The notes under the pieces were generated by a model. The model ran no database searches. It saw only the letters and a list, made by a program, of their open reading frames with translations, and was not told the DNA's origin. Both the position numbers and the translations under genes were made by a program. A stretch of 64,000 nucleotides of DNA from positions 124,001-188,000 of the forward strand of contig JAJFKY010000016.1 in NCBI GenBank assembly GCA_021772975.1. The letters are read 5' to 3'. This stretch comes from Gammaproteobacteria bacterium. GTDB taxonomy: Bacteria > Pseudomonadota > Gammaproteobacteria > Xanthomonadales > Wenzhouxiangellaceae. Positions 46,403 through 54,831 of the stretch are shown here, in pieces (positions within the stretch are counted from its first letter, which is position 1; each line of letters begins with the position of its first letter).

Positions 46403-47047
46403 TTGGAATTGAAGCGCTTCAATTCCAGTACCATACCAACGGCGGTCAAGCATTTGACCGCCGTTGATCCATTACTCGGCCGGTTTATGCAGCAGCATAT
46501 CCAGCAGCACGGGCATTGCCCGATCAAACCGCGTCCAGTGCCATCTCTGTTCACCCCGCTGGCCCGTTCGATTGTTTATCAGCAGTTATCCGGCAAGGCC
46601 GCTGGCACCATTTATGGTCGTTTCCGGGATCTGTTCAATAACCGCAGACCGACGGCTACGGCGCTGTTGCGGCTTACTTATGAGCAACTACGCGCGGCCG
46701 GCTTATCGCATAACAAAACCCTCGCCCTGCAGGATCTCGCGGAAAAAATCGTGCGCCGGCAATTACCGGCTGCCGCCCGTGTGCACAGCATCAAAGATGA
46801 CCAACTGATTGAGCAATTGACTCAGGTGCGTGGTATCGGGGTGTGGACGGTACAGATGTTTCTGATGTTCTGGCTGGGCCGTATGGACATTCTGCCGGTG
46901 GCCGATCTGGGCATCCAGAAGGGTCTGCAGATTCTGGATGGCCTGGAGGCTTTGCCAGCTCCAGATGAACTGAGCGAACGCGGTGCCTGCTGGGGGCCTT
47001 ACCGCAGCGTTGCCAGCTGGTATCTGTGGCGCTGCACGGAAGTTTAA
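46403..47047 (+). CDS. DNA-3-methyladenine glycosylase, AlkA/HhH-GPD family
   Basis: About 214 residues, no ATG start visible; TTG at 46403 or 46409 is assumed. LARSIVYQQLSGKAAGTIYGRF, the helix-hairpin-helix VRGIGVWTVQMFLMFWLGR and PVADLGIQKGL (catalytic Asp) are the HhH-GPD set of AlkA-like enzymes. It lacks the AlkA N-terminal domain, like yeast Mag1-type short enzymes. It excises alkylated bases. A 24-bp perfect palindrome (46404-46427) overlaps the presumed start, raising the possibility of a site for a repressor or a different, later start. Confidence 0.85.
   Translation: MELKRFNSSTIPTAVKHLTAVDPLLGRFMQQHIQQHGHCPIKPRPVPSLFTPLARSIVYQQLSGKAAGTIYGRFRDLFNNRRPTATALLRLTYEQLRAAGLSHNKTLALQDLAEKIVRRQLPAAARVHSIKDDQLIEQLTQVRGIGVWTVQMFLMFWLGRMDILPVADLGIQKGLQILDGLEALPAPDELSERGACWGPYRSVASWYLWRCTEV
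46404..46427. repeat. 24-bp perfect palindrome at the AlkA-like gene start
   Basis: TGGAATTGAAGC followed by its exact reverse complement. The centre TGAAGCGCTTCA resembles LacI-family operators. It is not followed by a T-run, so it does not look like a terminator for the acylase gene 8 bp upstream. Confidence 0.7.
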
Positions 47048-47139
47048 ATGATTGTTTGCTGACTGTATCGGTCACAGCGCTGCTTGAAGCAGAGGCTGTC
47101 TGACCGCATGATGGTAGACAGCACTGAATCGGATCATTT

Positions 47140-47589
47140 ATGAATTTGCTGGAATTATTCTCGCTGCGGCACACCCAGGTTACTCACGTGCATGCCGAAT
47201 TACATGAGCAGGTTGCCAATGACCAGCGGATTCAGGCCAAAATCGAACTCAATCTGACCCCCAAGGAAATGTCCGGCAATGGGCAAAACAGCATGCCGGC
47301 TTTTCAGATCAGCGTCGGACTGACCTGTGTCGGCGAACTGCAGGGCGCCAAGCAGCCGGCTTTTAATCTGCAGGTGGTCATGCAGGCGGCTTATCAGCAG
47401 GTCCAGGGCGAGGCCATGAAGCTGGCGGAATTCAGTCAGCATCACAGTACCCTGACCAGACAATTGTATCCGCTGGCGCATCAGCACCTGCGTGGCTTGA
47501 TGCTGCAGGTCGGTCTCGAGCAGGTGAAGTTGCCGTATGATCTGCTCAATACCGGCGGCGCCGCGATTGCGCCGCAGTCATTACACTAG
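47140..47589 (+). CDS. Small hypothetical protein, SecB-reminiscent
   Basis: A 149-residue cytoplasmic protein with no signal or membrane segment. Alternating polar strands (IQAKIELNLTPKE, FQISVGLTCVGELQ, FNLQVVMQAAYQQ) followed by helices (FSQHHSTLTRQLYPLAHQHLRGLMLQVGLEQVKLPYDLL) recall the SecB chaperone layout, where strands precede a long helix and a Pro-rich end. Sequence identity to SecB is low to my eye, so this is only a fold suggestion. It lies 92 bp after the glycosylase gene. Confidence 0.55.
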   Translation: MNLLELFSLRHTQVTHVHAELHEQVANDQRIQAKIELNLTPKEMSGNGQNSMPAFQISVGLTCVGELQGAKQPAFNLQVVMQAAYQQVQGEAMKLAEFSQHHSTLTRQLYPLAHQHLRGLMLQVGLEQVKLPYDLLNTGGAAIAPQSLH

Positions 47590-48164
47590 CTGGTTGATTG
47601 GGCGGAGAGTTTCTCTGCACTCTAGCTTGTCATTCTGAACGCAGTGAAGAATCTCTCCTGGATTGGACTGATGGGTAGTGATGAGGAGATCCTTCGCTGG
47701 CGCTCAGGATGACATGTATGAGTTCTTCATGGATATTGGCATTTTCAATGGTTGCAGCCTCAGCAAAGGCTGTCATTCTGAACGCAGTGAAGAATCTCCG
47801 CACGCTATCTGTGCCATCCAGCTCAACTAAAGAGGATTTCGCCTCTCACTGCGTGAGCTGATAACAGTGTCCTGCGTCGGGGCACGCATGTATTTGAGAT
47901 TCTGTCACAGCACGCTACCCGCTCTTTGCCGTTTGAGTTGGCCTTCCGAACGCACTGTTGCATGCAGGCGTGCATGATGTCGGCGGTGTGTTCGGAAGGC
48001 TTGCCCGCTTGCGGGTCAACTCAACCAGGCCAGTTTCTTTGGTGACTTTCTTACACTAAGAAAGTCACTCGCCACAGCTCGCGTAGCGAGCGGGCGAAAC
48101 ACTCAGGCTACAGATTTGAGTAAAGCCGACCAGCCTAATAAATAATCAAACAACGATTCTTAAA
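47590..48164. repeat. Non-coding patch with dispersed repeats
   Basis: No gene is seen in this 575-bp gap. TGTCATTCTGAACGCAGTGA AGAATCT occurs twice (about 47627 and 47771), the first copy with a partial inverted partner (CGCTCAGGATGACA). A second element has inverted CCTTCCGAAC / GTTCGGAAGG arms (about 47942-48000). Next comes TTTCTTTGGTGACTTTCTTA with an inverted TAAGAAAGTCAC, the kind of motif dispersed in many gammaproteobacterial genomes. Confidence 0.6.
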
Positions 48165-48188
48165 GCCTTTCTCAGCGCTGAGAAAGGC
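48165..48188. terminator. 24-bp palindrome at the end of the cyanophycin gene cluster
   Basis: GCCTTTCTCAGC and its exact reverse complement span the stop codon of the GNAT-VanY gene. On the minus strand the stem is followed by TTTAAG, a weak T-tract. It probably ends the cluster transcript, though the overlap with the stop codon is unusual. Confidence 0.5.
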
Positions 48189-49197
48189 CCTGATAACACC
48201 AATGCCATGGCTCCCAGTTGATGCCATGCATATTGTCTTGCGGATAAGATTCAACAAACCCGTAATCACCGGCGTGCTGAGTCAGCCAGGCATAGGCTGT
48301 GGTGGTCGAAAAAGCGTTTTCCAGCGGCAGGCGGCCAGGGGTGTTAAGGTCCAGGGCGCGACCGGTATGGTGTTCGCTGAAGCCTGGCGCGGCGGAGACT
48401 TTGAGGATCTCGGTAATGGCCTGGCCGCGGGCAAGTTTGCGCTCGATAATGCCGGTCTGGTAAGCCAGATCGCGGTAAGCCGATACCATGACCAGGTCGA
48501 TGCCATCAGCGCGGGCGGCGCTTTGCATTCTGTGCCAGCCGCGCAGGCTGGCGGGTGTCAGCCGTTGGGGGCGATCGAAACAGTCTTGACCGGCACTCAC
48601 CAGCCGCGCTGGCGGTGGTTGCATGGGAAGCTTATGCCGAATGCCATATGTCTGCTCAATACCTAAAGCCCTCAAGGTTTTCAATACCTGTTGCTGATAG
48701 CGGGTCTGGCGTCGCCGCAGGTTCTTGTGCATTTCCAGGCAGGGCAGCCCCAGACGGTCGCATTGTTCCAGCTCGCGTCCAGCCTGATAACCCAGGCGTT
48801 GATATAAACCCGTGGCATTCAGTGATGCTTCCGCCAGCAACCGGGTGATACCGTAGCTGGCGGCGGCCTGTTCGACCCGGCTCACCAGGCGTCGCGCATA
48901 GCTTTGGCTGCCGCTGGCAGGCTCGACAAATACAGCCACCAGTTCCTCACTGTCCAGGCGCAATCCGGCACTGGCCAGGGGCTGACCGACCGGACCCAGC
49001 ACCCACAGGCAATTCTGCCTGACCAGTTCACGATATTTGTCGATCACATCGGCGTCGCGCCACAACACGATCTGGCTGCGCTGGTAGGCCTGGCAGGTAA
49101 TCTGGTCAATGGCGCGGCTGCGCGTACGCATCAGACCTGACAGATCGTGTTCGCGGGCAGCTCGGATGGCGTATTGGCTGGCGGCTGGATTGCTCAT
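48172..49197 (-). CDS. GNAT acetyltransferase / VanY D,D-carboxypeptidase-like fusion
   Basis: A 341-residue protein. Residues about 8-160 look like a GNAT domain (YAIRAAREHDLSGLMRTRSRAI, ELVAVFVEPASGSQSYARRLVSRVEQAAASYG, ASLNATGLYQRLGYQ). Residues about 195-341 are a VanY/peptidase M15 domain with SAYRDLAYQTGII, SEHHTGRALDL (H276, D283) and EPWHW (H332), a full zinc triad. No signal peptide, so it is likely cytoplasmic. It is the last gene of the cyanophycin cluster, 13 bp after the Mur-ligase gene. That placement suggests a peptide or amino-acid substrate rather than cell wall; this is inference. Confidence 0.85.
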   Translation of the reverse strand: MSNPAASQYAIRAAREHDLSGLMRTRSRAIDQITCQAYQRSQIVLWRDADVIDKYRELVRQNCLWVLGPVGQPLASAGLRLDSEELVAVFVEPASGSQSYARRLVSRVEQAAASYGITRLLAEASLNATGLYQRLGYQAGRELEQCDRLGLPCLEMHKNLRRRQTRYQQQVLKTLRALGIEQTYGIRHKLPMQPPPARLVSAGQDCFDRPQRLTPASLRGWHRMQSAARADGIDLVMVSAYRDLAYQTGIIERKLARGQAITEILKVSAAPGFSEHHTGRALDLNTPGRLPLENAFSTTTAYAWLTQHAGDYGFVESYPQDNMHGINWEPWHWCYQGLSQR

Positions 49198-49210
49198 GCC
49201 CTGAGCAGCA

Positions 49211-50923
49211 CTACAGACTTTTCATCCGCGCAAACACCTGTTCGCGATTGGTCAATACCTGCAGGAACAGTAAATCTCCCGGTTGCGCCCAGTCCAATGC
49301 ATAATTAACGCCCGCTAGTGTGTCGCTGGCCTGGTGAATAACCTCAGCAGTCAGATCATGGCGTAGAATTTCAGCACGGATCACGGCCTCAACTTCGCCC
49401 GGTTGACGGCCCCGCAGATGATCGTTCAGGCTGCAGATAACCATCCTGTCAGGCCGCAGCTGGCAGGCTACCGCGGTCATGGCGCGGATATCGTCATCGC
49501 TGCGGTCACCCGCCTGGGCAAGCATGACCAGCCTGCGCTGCGCGGGCAGGTTGCTCACCGTCTGCGCCATGGCCCGGTAACCGTGTTCGTTGTGGGCAAA
49601 ATCAACCAGTGCGCTGAAGCCGCGCGCGGTAAATAAATTGCCCCGTCCGGGATTCTCATCGGGATCGCTGGAAAACGCACTCAGACCGGTGGCGATATCC
49701 GTGGCGCTGATACCGATAGCCTGGCACAGGGCCGCCACGCCCAGACAGTTCTGGACATTGTGCCGGGCCGCGGCATTCAGGGTAATGGGAATTGCAGCCA
49801 GTCCAGTGACAGATTGCTGCTGGCCATTGCAGGCCAGGATCAACTGGTCATCGTGTATAAAAGCGGCCTGGCCAGCCTGTTCCAGTTGTGTTCGGATCAC
49901 CGGGTTTTGAGCAGATTCGCTGAACCAGCTGAGCCTGCAGTTCCATTCTTGTCGGTGTTGTTCGGCATAGGCCACGATACCGGCGTCGTCAGCATTCAGT
50001 ACCAGTGTTCCGCTGCTGTCCAGCGCCCGCCGCACCACAAATTTCGCCTCGATCAGATCCGCTACCGTATTGATCCCGTATTGTCCCAGATGATCGGATG
50101 CGACATTGGTGATCAGTGCGGCATCGGCGTGCCGGACCCCCAGTCCGCGGCGCAAAATGCCGCCCCGGGCAACCTCCAGAATGACCGTTTCAGCATCCGG
50201 ATGCCGCAGAATTTCGCGCGCGCCGCCCGGACCGGAATAATCTCCGTGGTCGATTATCTGGTCACCGAGCTTGATAAAGTCAGTGGAGGTAGTACCGGCA
50301 TTGACGCCGGCAGCCTGTAATACCGCGGCGGTTAAGCGCACCGAGGTGGATTTACCATTGGTGCCGGTAATCAATGCCAGCGGGATTGCCGAAATTGACT
50401 GCCAGTCGATGCTGTGGGGAGCGGGGATTGCATCGACCGGCCAGACCCGTGCACCCTGGCCATAGCCCAGAGATACGGCCTCATCATCGCTTAGCAACGG
50501 CTGTCCATTCTGATCGGCGGCGGTCTGCAGTTGCAGTAACGCAGGGTTGGCCTCCGCCTTGATCAGCTTGTTCAGCGCGACAATCTGGCTGGCCAAATCA
50601 GCCGGTTGGCCGGACTGTAATTCAATCACGGCCGCGGCCCAGGCCGCTTCATTAACCTCGGTGGCGGCATACAAAACATCGATTGGTGCGCTAATCACCA
50701 GACTCGCGCCACCGGTGTGATCCGGATGGGTAAATGGGCGGACATAGAGGGCGGACTGCTGCCAGCCCACGGCATCCAGGTAACGGCGGATGTGGCGCTG
50801 CCAGGTACTGATCACGGTGTGGTGATCAATTCCGCTGAAGCTTACCTCGATAATCGCCCCCGGCTGATCCGAGAACAGATTGGGGCCGGTCAAACGCCGG
50901 CTGTCGTCCAGGCTCAGTTGCAT
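49211..50923 (-). CDS. Cyanophycin-synthetase-like Mur ligase (no ATP-grasp domain)
   Basis: A 570-residue protein. An N-terminal domain (DSRRLTGPNLFSDQPGAIIEVSF) resembles the entry domain of CphA. From about residue 180 it is a Mur ligase: ITGTNGKSTSVRLTAAVL, STDFIKLGDQIIDHGDYSGPGGAREIL, EVARGGILRRGLGV and NVASDHLGQYG. The ATP-grasp module that adds Asp in CphA is absent. It could therefore add only one residue type, as a helper or variant synthetase. It lies 27 bp after cphA in the same direction. Confidence 0.87.
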   Translation of the reverse strand: MQLSLDDSRRLTGPNLFSDQPGAIIEVSFSGIDHHTVISTWQRHIRRYLDAVGWQQSALYVRPFTHPDHTGGASLVISAPIDVLYAATEVNEAAWAAAVIELQSGQPADLASQIVALNKLIKAEANPALLQLQTAADQNGQPLLSDDEAVSLGYGQGARVWPVDAIPAPHSIDWQSISAIPLALITGTNGKSTSVRLTAAVLQAAGVNAGTTSTDFIKLGDQIIDHGDYSGPGGAREILRHPDAETVILEVARGGILRRGLGVRHADAALITNVASDHLGQYGINTVADLIEAKFVVRRALDSSGTLVLNADDAGIVAYAEQHRQEWNCRLSWFSESAQNPVIRTQLEQAGQAAFIHDDQLILACNGQQQSVTGLAAIPITLNAAARHNVQNCLGVAALCQAIGISATDIATGLSAFSSDPDENPGRGNLFTARGFSALVDFAHNEHGYRAMAQTVSNLPAQRRLVMLAQAGDRSDDDIRAMTAVACQLRPDRMVICSLNDHLRGRQPGEVEAVIRAEILRHDLTAEVIHQASDTLAGVNYALDWAQPGDLLFLQVLTNREQVFARMKSL

Positions 50924-50950
50924 GTCAATGGTCAGGCAGGGGTCATGGCA

Positions 50951-53770
50951 TCAGTCGGCTTCTTCATCACGCGCCAACCGCACCCCGCGTTCATCGCGAA
51001 TCAGGCGCTGTCCCTCAGAGAGGCTGAATTGCTCGGTCTCCAGTGGTTCCGGCACCGCTGCGCCGGTGGCCTCGGCAGCTTGATCGGCGGGGCTGTCCAC
51101 CCCGTTGTCAGCGCCACTCTCGAAATAAATGATCTGCTTCCAGCTGCGGGTGATGTTATCGCCGAAAATCATCACCAGATCGTTGTCTTCAGCCAATTGC
51201 AGGGCATGCGCAACGGCCTGCTGTTCATCGGCGATAATTTCAATGGCGTCTGCCGCCACGCCGGCTTCCAGCAGTGTCTGTTGCAGCAGCAGCGGAACTT
51301 CGCGCAGGTCGCGGCCGCGCCGGTTATCGTCGGCCTTGCAGATGTAATGGTCAAAACAGCCGGCACTGACTTTGGCGATATCGCGGATGTCCTGGTCACG
51401 GCGGTCACCGGGTGCGGCCAGGACACAGATGCGCCGGCCGTTGACTTCCAGCCGGTCACACAGCTGACACATCGTCTTGACGGCCGCGGGGTTGTGACCA
51501 TAATCCAGGATAACTTTGAATGGATGCTGCTCATACACATTCATGCGCCCGGGAGCCTGAAAGAACGAGGTGCTGAAGGTGCGCAGACCGTGACGGATAT
51601 CCTCCAGCGATTTACCCATGCTGTAGGCCATGGCGGCCGCGAACATCGCATTTTGCACATTGTGCAGCGCCATGCCCTCCATGGTGGCCGGGATCAGGTG
51701 GGTCCACAGCAGCGGCAGGTGCGCGCCGTTTTGAAACAGCGTGATCATATCGCCGTTGATGCCCCGTTCCAGCACCACCGCAAAACCGCCGGCCCGGATG
51801 TGTTCACGCACCAGCGCGTGGCCGGGATTCATGGTGATGTAGCACAATTGCCCGGCGCGGGTGTAATCGGCCATGCGCAGACAATGTTCGTCATCGGCAT
51901 TCAACACCACGGTATCGTCGGCGACTTCAACCACCACGCGTTTGACTTCGGCCAGTTGTTCGACCGTATCTATGCCGCGCAGGCCCAGATGATCAGCGGA
52001 TACATTCAGGCAGGCGGAAACGTTGCAGCTTTCATAGCCCAGGCCGGAACGCAGAATACCGCCGCGCGCGGTCTCCATTACCGCCACATCAACCGCCGGG
52101 TCACGCAACACAATCTGAGCCGAGCTTGGACCGGTCATATCGCCTTTGACGGATAAATGGCCGTCAATGTAAACACCATCGGTGGACGTCATGCCGACCA
52201 CATGTCCGGCGGTTTTCAGAATGTGCGCCAGCATGCGTGAGGTGGTGGTCTTGCCGTTGGTGCCGGTTATCGCCGCAATCGGAATCCGGCTGGGCGTACC
52301 CGGCGGGAACAGCATGTCCATAACCTTGCCGGAGACATCCCGGGGCTGGCCTTGACTGGGAGCGACGTGCATGCGGAAGCCGGGCGCGGCGTTGACTTCC
52401 ACGATCGCGCCGCCGATCTCTTTGTAGGATTGACTGATATCGTCGGTTAAAAAATCCACCCCACCGACGTCCAGACCGACCGCCAGCACTGCCCGCACCG
52501 CCATATCCCGGTTATCCGGATGAACCACATCGGTCAGATCGACGGCGGTGCCGCCGGTGGATAAATTAGCGGTCGAGCGCAGATAGAAAATCTCGCCTTC
52601 GGGCAGCACGGTATCCTGATCGTAACCTGCCTGTTGCAGCAGGCGCTCCGCCTGATGATCGAACTCCAGCCGGGTCAGAACTTTTTCATGGCCGATCCCA
52701 CGGCGGGGATCTTCATTGACCAGATCCACCAGTTGCGCAACGTTGTGCCGACCATCGCCGACCACGTGTCCCGGTACCCGCTTGGCAACCGCCACCAGCT
52801 CGCCGTTGACCACCAGCATGCGGTGATCAAAACCGGTAATAAAGCTTTCTACCAGCACCGCCCGGCTAGTGCCGCGTTCCTGGGCAATGCTGAAGGCTGC
52901 CCGGACCTGCTCGCCGTCATTCAGATTAATCGTGACGCCACGGCCATGGTTGGCATTCAGTGGCTTGACCACCACCGGAAAACCGATTCTTTCCGCGCTG
53001 CGGGCTGCCTGACGTTCGTTGTACACCAGAGCCTGTTGGGGTACCGGCAGGCCCAGATCATTGAGCAGGTTATGGGTGTCCTCTTTGTCACAGGAAATTT
53101 CCACCGCGATGTGCCGGGTTTCACTGGTGATCGTCGCCTGAATACGTTTCTGGTATTTGCCATGCCCGAACTGCACCAGTGAGTATTGATTCAAGCGCAG
53201 CCAGGGAATGTTTTTTTCGATGGCGGCATTCACCAGGGATGCGGTGCTGGGGCCCAGCTCCTTGCGCTGCGCGAAGCGGATGAAATCATCACGCTGCTGT
53301 TCAAAATCAAAGTCTTCTTCGAGCTCGCGCTGCAGTTGCTGCCGCAATTCATCCGGCAACAGACTCAGCAATAACTGGCGCGCAATACTGGCGGCCTGCA
53401 GCCCGACATCACGCTGTTTGTATTGAAACACCACGTTGTAGCAGCCCGGTTCACCGGTCCCGCGGGTACGGCCAAAGGTAACATCCGAACCGGCGATGCT
53501 TTGCAGTTCCAGGATCACGTGCTCCCAGACATGTCCCAGCCAGGTTCCATCGTCTTCCCGCAGCCGCCGGATAAACCCGCCGGGTGTACCGTACGAGCAA
53601 CCGTGCTCCTGCAATCCGGGCAGGGCGGCGACCAGCCCATCAATATAGTCCGGACCTATTTTTGCGGTCGGCCATTGCTCCAGGATGCCCAGATCAATCA
53701 CATGCCGGATGACCGGGAAGTTAGCGTAAACATTGGGTCCGACATAAACGTTGGTGGAGAGTATTTTCAT
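50951..53770 (-). CDS. cphA: Cyanophycin synthetase
   Basis: 939 residues, slightly longer than the common 870-900. The N-domain (MKILSTNVYVGPNVYANFPV ... WEHVILELQSIAGSDVTFGRTRG) precedes an ATP-grasp module (VVVKPLNANHGRGVTINL, GGVDFLTDDIS, EVNAAPGFRMHVAPSQGQPRDV) and a Mur ligase module (IAAITGTNGKTTTSRMLAHIL, ETARGGILRSGLGYE, NVSADHLGLRGIDT). ATP-grasp adds Asp to the backbone and the Mur module adds Arg to its side chain, building multi-L-arginyl-poly-L-aspartate granules. About 180 bp separate it from cphB upstream, enough for its own promoter. Confidence 0.96.
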   Translation of the reverse strand: MKILSTNVYVGPNVYANFPVIRHVIDLGILEQWPTAKIGPDYIDGLVAALPGLQEHGCSYGTPGGFIRRLREDDGTWLGHVWEHVILELQSIAGSDVTFGRTRGTGEPGCYNVVFQYKQRDVGLQAASIARQLLLSLLPDELRQQLQRELEEDFDFEQQRDDFIRFAQRKELGPSTASLVNAAIEKNIPWLRLNQYSLVQFGHGKYQKRIQATITSETRHIAVEISCDKEDTHNLLNDLGLPVPQQALVYNERQAARSAERIGFPVVVKPLNANHGRGVTINLNDGEQVRAAFSIAQERGTSRAVLVESFITGFDHRMLVVNGELVAVAKRVPGHVVGDGRHNVAQLVDLVNEDPRRGIGHEKVLTRLEFDHQAERLLQQAGYDQDTVLPEGEIFYLRSTANLSTGGTAVDLTDVVHPDNRDMAVRAVLAVGLDVGGVDFLTDDISQSYKEIGGAIVEVNAAPGFRMHVAPSQGQPRDVSGKVMDMLFPPGTPSRIPIAAITGTNGKTTTSRMLAHILKTAGHVVGMTSTDGVYIDGHLSVKGDMTGPSSAQIVLRDPAVDVAVMETARGGILRSGLGYESCNVSACLNVSADHLGLRGIDTVEQLAEVKRVVVEVADDTVVLNADDEHCLRMADYTRAGQLCYITMNPGHALVREHIRAGGFAVVLERGINGDMITLFQNGAHLPLLWTHLIPATMEGMALHNVQNAMFAAAMAYSMGKSLEDIRHGLRTFSTSFFQAPGRMNVYEQHPFKVILDYGHNPAAVKTMCQLCDRLEVNGRRICVLAAPGDRRDQDIRDIAKVSAGCFDHYICKADDNRRGRDLREVPLLLQQTLLEAGVAADAIEIIADEQQAVAHALQLAEDNDLVMIFGDNITRSWKQIIYFESGADNGVDSPADQAAEATGAAVPEPLETEQFSLSEGQRLIRDERGVRLARDEEAD

Positions 53771-53953
53771 GCGCAGTCACTTCGTCCCGTCAGACGGCAG
53801 ATTTAATTTGATCAGCTCAGAGTGTTCAGGTTTTAGCCGGGCTTGTCAATCTGATCGGAGGCTTGGCAAAAGGCTGGAATCAGACCGGAACGGCGTCCCG
53901 CGGGCGGGACATGGTAATCGCCTCCAGGCACAGCGGCGCCGCGCCGCGCGTTG

Positions 53954-54787
53954 TCAGCGTGTGGTTGCGTTGACGAACGGGGTGCGTTGATTCAGATCAA
54001 AGCCGGTGCCCTGCGCCAGGATGTGCACCCGGATACCGAATAAACTGATCGGGTCGCCGGCCCGTACCGATGCCATTGATGAGTAACTGACTTCACTCGG
54101 ATCAACCACGGTTATCGCGCCGCTGCCCAGCACTTCGATGCGCCCGTCAGGGCCGATAAAGGCGGCGGTATCCTCATCCACGCCCAGTCCCAGCAGGAAG
54201 GGATTATAAGACAGCGCAGCCATTAACCGGCCCAGCCGGTCACGTTCGCGGAAATGCTGGTCGATGACCACCTGGTTGGTCAGCCCCAGGCCCGGTGCAA
54301 TCTGCACCTGGTCTTCGGTCGGTGTGGCACCGCTCTCGCCACCGGCGATCATGTGCTCGGGCATGATCGCCGCGCCTGCCGAGGTGCCGGCAATATGTAC
54401 CCCCTGAGCATTGCGCTGGCGAATAGTCTGTGCCACAGCCGTGCCGCCCAGAATAGTGGACAGGCGTAACTGGTTCCCACCCGTGATAAAAATACCGGTA
54501 GCCTGATTCAGGCTATCCAGATGGTCAGGGTTGTCACCATCCGCACGCTGGTTGATGGGCATCGAGATCGCTTCGGCCACACCCATGGCTTGAAACACGG
54601 CCACATATTGCTGACCGGTATCCTGCAGCTGTGAGGCAGTTGGAATAACCACAATACGCGCCTGCCGGCCGCCGGCCAGCTCGGCGAAGCGCCGCAGAAT
54701 GACTGGCTGATCGGTTCTGTCCTCAGCACCGCCGATCGGCACGATATAACCGCGATCCACGTCCTGAATGTCTGGTGAGGGGCACAT
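53954..54787 (-). CDS. cphB: Cyanophycinase
   Basis: A 277-residue protein. It has GYIVPIGGAEDRTD, TGGNQLRLS, the nucleophile elbow IAGTSAGAAIM (S136) and VIDQHFRERDRLGRL, which match peptidase family S51 cyanophycinases. It cuts cyanophycin into beta-Asp-Arg dipeptides. No signal peptide, so it is the intracellular type, acting on the cell's own granules. It lies 44 bp downstream of iadA in the same transcript direction. Confidence 0.95.
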   Translation of the reverse strand: MCPSPDIQDVDRGYIVPIGGAEDRTDQPVILRRFAELAGGRQARIVVIPTASQLQDTGQQYVAVFQAMGVAEAISMPINQRADGDNPDHLDSLNQATGIFITGGNQLRLSTILGGTAVAQTIRQRNAQGVHIAGTSAGAAIMPEHMIAGGESGATPTEDQVQIAPGLGLTNQVVIDQHFRERDRLGRLMAALSYNPFLLGLGVDEDTAAFIGPDGRIEVLGSGAITVVDPSEVSYSSMASVRAGDPISLFGIRVHILAQGTGFDLNQRTPFVNATTR

Positions 54788-54831
54788 AAGCTGATGTTCT
54801 CCGAGCCTGTTAGGGATGCGCGTATCAGCCG

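Noticed and set aside
46396-46430. Palindrome as rho-independent terminator of the acylase gene
   Set aside because: The stem has no following T-run on either strand.
50717-52156. 479-aa plus-strand ORF
   Set aside because: It is fully antisense to the Mur ligase and cphA genes, which have complete family motifs. Its His/Gln/Gly-rich sequence is typical of a shadow frame in GC-rich DNA.
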